Assembly (NCBI GenBank): GCA_030668545.1
Contig: DAOUTT010000081.1
Location: forward strand, 1-8,258
Source of the DNA: Anaerolineales bacterium
GTDB lineage: Bacteria > Chloroflexota > Anaerolineae > Anaerolineales > E44-bin32
Length of the DNA: 8,258 bases
Reading direction: 5' to 3'
The position numbers and the translations under genes were made by a program. Under the pieces are notes generated by a model. That model ran no database searches and was not told the origin of the DNA. It saw only the letters and a list, made by a program, of their open reading frames with translations. This document shows positions 6,040-8,258 of the stretch, piece by piece. Position 1 is the stretch's first letter, and every line of letters starts with the position of its first letter.

Positions 6040-6909
6040 ATGATCCTCGTTACTGGAGCTGCGGGCAAGACCGGGCGGTATGTTATCCGGGAGCTGGTCG
6101 AGAAAGGCGCGCGGATACGAGCACTTGTCCACCACAGGGAGTATATCGAACGCGTTGAAGAAATCGGCGCTGTCGAGGTCGTCCATGGCGATTTGTGCGA
6201 CCGGCGGACGGTGGACCAAGCGGTCAAAGGAATACGAGCGGTATATCACATTCCGCCTAATGTCCACCCGGATGAGGTTGCGATCGGGAAGACGGTGATC
6301 TCTGCTGCACAATCTGCGGAGGTTGAGCACTTTGTTTATCACTCCGTGGTGCATCCGCATATCGAAGCTATGCCGCACCATTGGCAGAAGATGCGTGTCG
6401 AAGAGCAGCTCTTTTCCTGTGGTCTGGCTTTCACGATTTTGCAGCCTGCAGCATACATGCAGACTATTATGGCTCAATGGGACACAATGATCGGGGATGG
6501 TTGCTACCGTGTACCCTATCCGCTCGAAACCCAATTGAGCCTCGTCGATCTGAAAGACGTCGCCGAAGTTGCCCGGCTCGTCCTAACCGAGGATGGACAC
6601 GCAGGTGCGACGTATGAGCTGATTGGCACCAAGCCGATGTCCCAGATTGAAGTTGCCCAGACTTTGAGCGATGGTTTAGGTCGAGAGGTGACCGCAGAAA
6701 GGACGCCGATCGAAGTCTGGGAGCAGGGTGTTCGGGATGCCGGACTGGTAACGTATGCGATAGAGACACTCACGCAGATGTTTCACTATTATGAGCATCA
6801 CGACTTTATTGGCAGCCCGCAAATCTTGAGCCGGCTGCTTGGGCGTCCACCGACGACTCTGGCTGCCGTCATCAAGCGTGAGCGTCGGGGGCGCGAGAAG
6901 GACAACTGA
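6040..6909 (+). CDS. NmrA-like NAD(P)-binding protein (atypical SDR)
   Basis: The 289-residue protein opens with a Rossmann dinucleotide loop, ILVTGAAGKTGRYV (2-15, TGxxGxxG type), followed by Arg27 at the end of strand 2, a GD pair at 50-51 and VKGIRAVYHIPP near 62-73. This is the layout of NmrA/HSCARG-type atypical short-chain dehydrogenases. The classical YxxxK catalytic pair is absent; the equivalent region reads HSVVHPHIEAMPHHWQKMRVEE in part, with Lys117 and two histidines. Members can be true reductases or redox sensors that only bind NAD(P). Fused-like spacing to the double cyclase (11 bases, RBS on the stop codon) argues for co-expression. It may reduce or oxidise a pathway intermediate or sense cofactor state; neither is shown by sequence. 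No membrane segment or signal peptide is evident. Confidence 0.85.
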   Translation: MILVTGAAGKTGRYVIRELVEKGARIRALVHHREYIERVEEIGAVEVVHGDLCDRRTVDQAVKGIRAVYHIPPNVHPDEVAIGKTVISAAQSAEVEHFVYHSVVHPHIEAMPHHWQKMRVEEQLFSCGLAFTILQPAAYMQTIMAQWDTMIGDGCYRVPYPLETQLSLVDLKDVAEVARLVLTEDGHAGATYELIGTKPMSQIEVAQTLSDGLGREVTAERTPIEVWEQGVRDAGLVTYAIETLTQMFHYYEHHDFIGSPQILSRLLGRPPTTLAAVIKRERRGREKDN

Positions 6910-6957
6910 ATTGCAACCCTGGGGTAACAAGACCTCTTTGAGGAGGGAAATAAGCCT

Positions 6958-7863
6958 ATGAAGCCTGCACCATTTGAATACATTGCACCAACCACCGTAG
7001 AGGAGGCTTTGGGCCATCTAACCGAACATGGTTACGACGCCAAGGTTCTGGCTGGCGGTCAGAGCCTGATCCCGATGATGAATTTCCGTCTGGCTCAACC
7101 TGCGGTGCTGGTCGATCTGAATAAGCTCGCGGAGCTTTCATTTATCCGCTCCAAAAAGGATGGTGAGCTGCGCATCGGCGCCATGACTCGCCATTTTCAG
7201 ATTGAACATGATGACCTTGTGGCCGAACATGCTCCGCTGATCCACGAAGCTATGCCGAAAATCGCCACCCCACAGATCCGCAGCCGGGGGACCTTCGGTG
7301 GAAGTATTGCCCATGCGGATCCGGCCGCAGAATTAACCACGATCTGCGTCGCACTGGATGGGCGTTTCCGCTGTCAGAGTGCGCGCGGGGAGCGTTGGGT
7401 CCCGGCGAAGGATTTCTTCCTGGGTATGTTTACCTCGGTTCTTGAGCCCGATGAGATGTTGGTCGAGATCGCAATTCCACCGATGGCGCCGCGCACGGGC
7501 TGGGCGCTGGAAGAGGAGGCGCGACGCGCACACGATTTCGCACTCGTAGGTGTGGGCGCAGTGGTTACACTGGATGCGCAGGACCGTTGTGAACGTGCTC
7601 GGCTGGTGTTCCTCAGCGTCGGTGATGGACCGGTGGAAGCGGTGAAAGCCACAGAGATGCTTCTAGGGAAGGAAATCACCCCCGATTTAATCCGTGCGGC
7701 AGCCGAAGCGGTGACCGAAGAACTAGATCCGAGCGCGGACATTCACGCCTCGGTGAAGTATCGATTGCATTTAGCCAGGGTCTTGGCGAGACGAGCGCTC
7801 GAGAAAGCGTTCGCGCGTGCCGCAGCCCCCGGAAACCAAGCAGCGTTAGAGGAAATATCATGA
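6958..7863 (+). CDS. Molybdenum hydroxylase FAD-binding subunit (CoxM/XdhB-like)
   Basis: The 301-residue protein is the medium, FAD-binding subunit of a xanthine dehydrogenase/CO dehydrogenase-type molybdenum hydroxylase. It passes electrons from the iron-sulphur subunit to FAD and an outside acceptor. Typical motifs are LAGGQSLIPMMNFRL (31-45, first FAD loop) and ATPQIRSRGTFGGSIAHADP (103-122), the second with TxxGGxxxxxDPAAE. The C-terminal part is the usual CO dehydrogenase flavoprotein C-terminal domain. Length is normal for the family (about 280-300). AGGAGGG at 6941-6947 lies 10 bases before ATG 6958; 48 bases separate it from the NmrA-like gene. The next gene begins inside its stop codon, so the two subunits are translationally coupled. 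The substrate cannot be read from this subunit: aromatic N-heterocycles, purines, aldehydes and CO are all known for the family. Confidence 0.93.
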   Translation: MKPAPFEYIAPTTVEEALGHLTEHGYDAKVLAGGQSLIPMMNFRLAQPAVLVDLNKLAELSFIRSKKDGELRIGAMTRHFQIEHDDLVAEHAPLIHEAMPKIATPQIRSRGTFGGSIAHADPAAELTTICVALDGRFRCQSARGERWVPAKDFFLGMFTSVLEPDEMLVEIAIPPMAPRTGWALEEEARRAHDFALVGVGAVVTLDAQDRCERARLVFLSVGDGPVEAVKATEMLLGKEITPDLIRAAAEAVTEELDPSADIHASVKYRLHLARVLARRALEKAFARAAAPGNQAALEEIS

Positions 7864-8258
7864 GCAAAGCAATGGATGTTACCGTCACCGTCAATGGGGA
7901 GGTCTATCAAAAGACGATCGAACCCCGTCTGCTCCTCAGCGATTTCATCCGCCATGAGCTCAATCTCTCCGGGACGCATGTTGGCTGCGAGCACGGGGTG
8001 TGCGGGGCCTGTACGATCTTATTCGATGGGATGCCCGTACGCTCTTGCCTGATGTTCGCCGTACAGGCTGATGGGCATGAAATACGCACTGTTGAAGACC
8101 TCGGGACCATGGAGGATTTGCATCCACTCCAAGAGGCGTTCCAGGAAACCCATGCTCTCCAATGTGGTTTCTGCACATCCGGCTTTCTGATGAGTATCCT
8201 CCCCGTCCTCGAGGGAACAACAGACCTGAGCGAAGAGGACCTCAAGCGGGCGATGGAG
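7860..8258 (+). CDS. Molybdenum hydroxylase [2Fe-2S] subunit (CoxS-like), partial at right edge
   Basis: The first 133 codons are present; the gene runs off the right edge. ATG 7860 overlaps the TGA of the FAD subunit (ATGA), with GAGGA at 7849-7853 six bases before it. The protein starts MSKAMDVTVTVNGE, as small subunits of this family do. The plant-type ferredoxin cluster ligands are Cys43, Cys48, Cys51 (GCEHGVCGAC) and Cys63. The second, helical cluster begins with Cys102 and Cys105 (QCGFCTSG); its last two cysteines (CRC motif region) lie beyond the window. It carries electrons from the molybdopterin subunit to the FAD subunit. Gene order FAD subunit then iron-sulphur subunit predicts the large molybdopterin subunit next, outside the window. 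Family is certain; substrate unknown. Confidence 0.93.
   Translation, partial: MSKAMDVTVTVNGEVYQKTIEPRLLLSDFIRHELNLSGTHVGCEHGVCGACTILFDGMPVRSCLMFAVQADGHEIRTVEDLGTMEDLHPLQEAFQETHALQCGFCTSGFLMSILPVLEGTTDLSEEDLKRAME

Noticed and set aside
6933..6946. CCTC-TTT-GAGG hairpin covering part of the ribosome binding site of the FAD subunit gene.
   Set aside because: Four pairs around a three-base loop, with a second AGG left free; too weak to claim control of translation.

Overview
The window is bacterial DNA with a moderately high GC content (about mid-50s percent by eye). It is packed with protein genes, all on the + strand. Eight genes are supported: six complete, one cut at each edge. The largest gap between genes is 76 bases, most starts have a clear Shine-Dalgarno sequence, and the last two genes overlap by four bases (ATGA). 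This looks like one long catabolic operon or two abutting ones. No tRNA, rRNA, CRISPR array, insertion sequence or transposase was seen, and no stretch over 300 bases lacks a gene. The host cannot be named from this window. The mix of class III CoA-transferase, molybdenum-hydroxylase subunits and cyclase-family hydrolases would suit a Chloroflexota-like or similar environmental heterotroph, but that is a weak guess.

Layout: (1) 1-265, the end of a CaiB/BaiF class III CoA-transferase. (2) 342-2069, an FdrA/AllF-like protein. (3) 2083-2988, a carbon-nitrogen hydrolase (nitrilase superfamily) with Glu/Lys/Cys catalytic residues. (4) 3057-4298, a DUF1116 protein (YlbE/AllG family). (5) 4349-6028, a protein made of two fused copies of a cyclase-family (kynurenine formamidase/isatin hydrolase-like) domain; the second copy keeps the metal-ligand pattern and the first has lost most of it. 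(6) 6040-6909, an NmrA-like NAD(P)-binding protein. (7) 6958-7863, the FAD subunit of a molybdenum hydroxylase (CoxM/XdhB-like). (8) 7860 to the right edge, the [2Fe-2S] subunit of the same enzyme (CoxS-like). The catalytic molybdopterin subunit is expected just past the right edge.

Taken together, FdrA and DUF1116 are two of the three E. coli oxamic transcarbamylase proteins (AllF, AllG, AllH), which release carbamoyl phosphate from oxalurate at the end of allantoin breakdown. Here they are separated by an amidase-type hydrolase and followed by a cyclic-amide-type hydrolase and a molybdenum hydroxylase. The third partner (DUF2877/AllH) and a carbamate kinase are not in the window. My inference is a pathway that hydroxylates a nitrogen-containing ring, opens it hydrolytically, removes amide or carbamoyl groups (possibly conserving energy through carbamoyl phosphate) and activates the carbon skeleton as a CoA thioester. 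The substrate is unknown. The most distinctive items are the asymmetric double cyclase and the transplanted FdrA/DUF1116 module.
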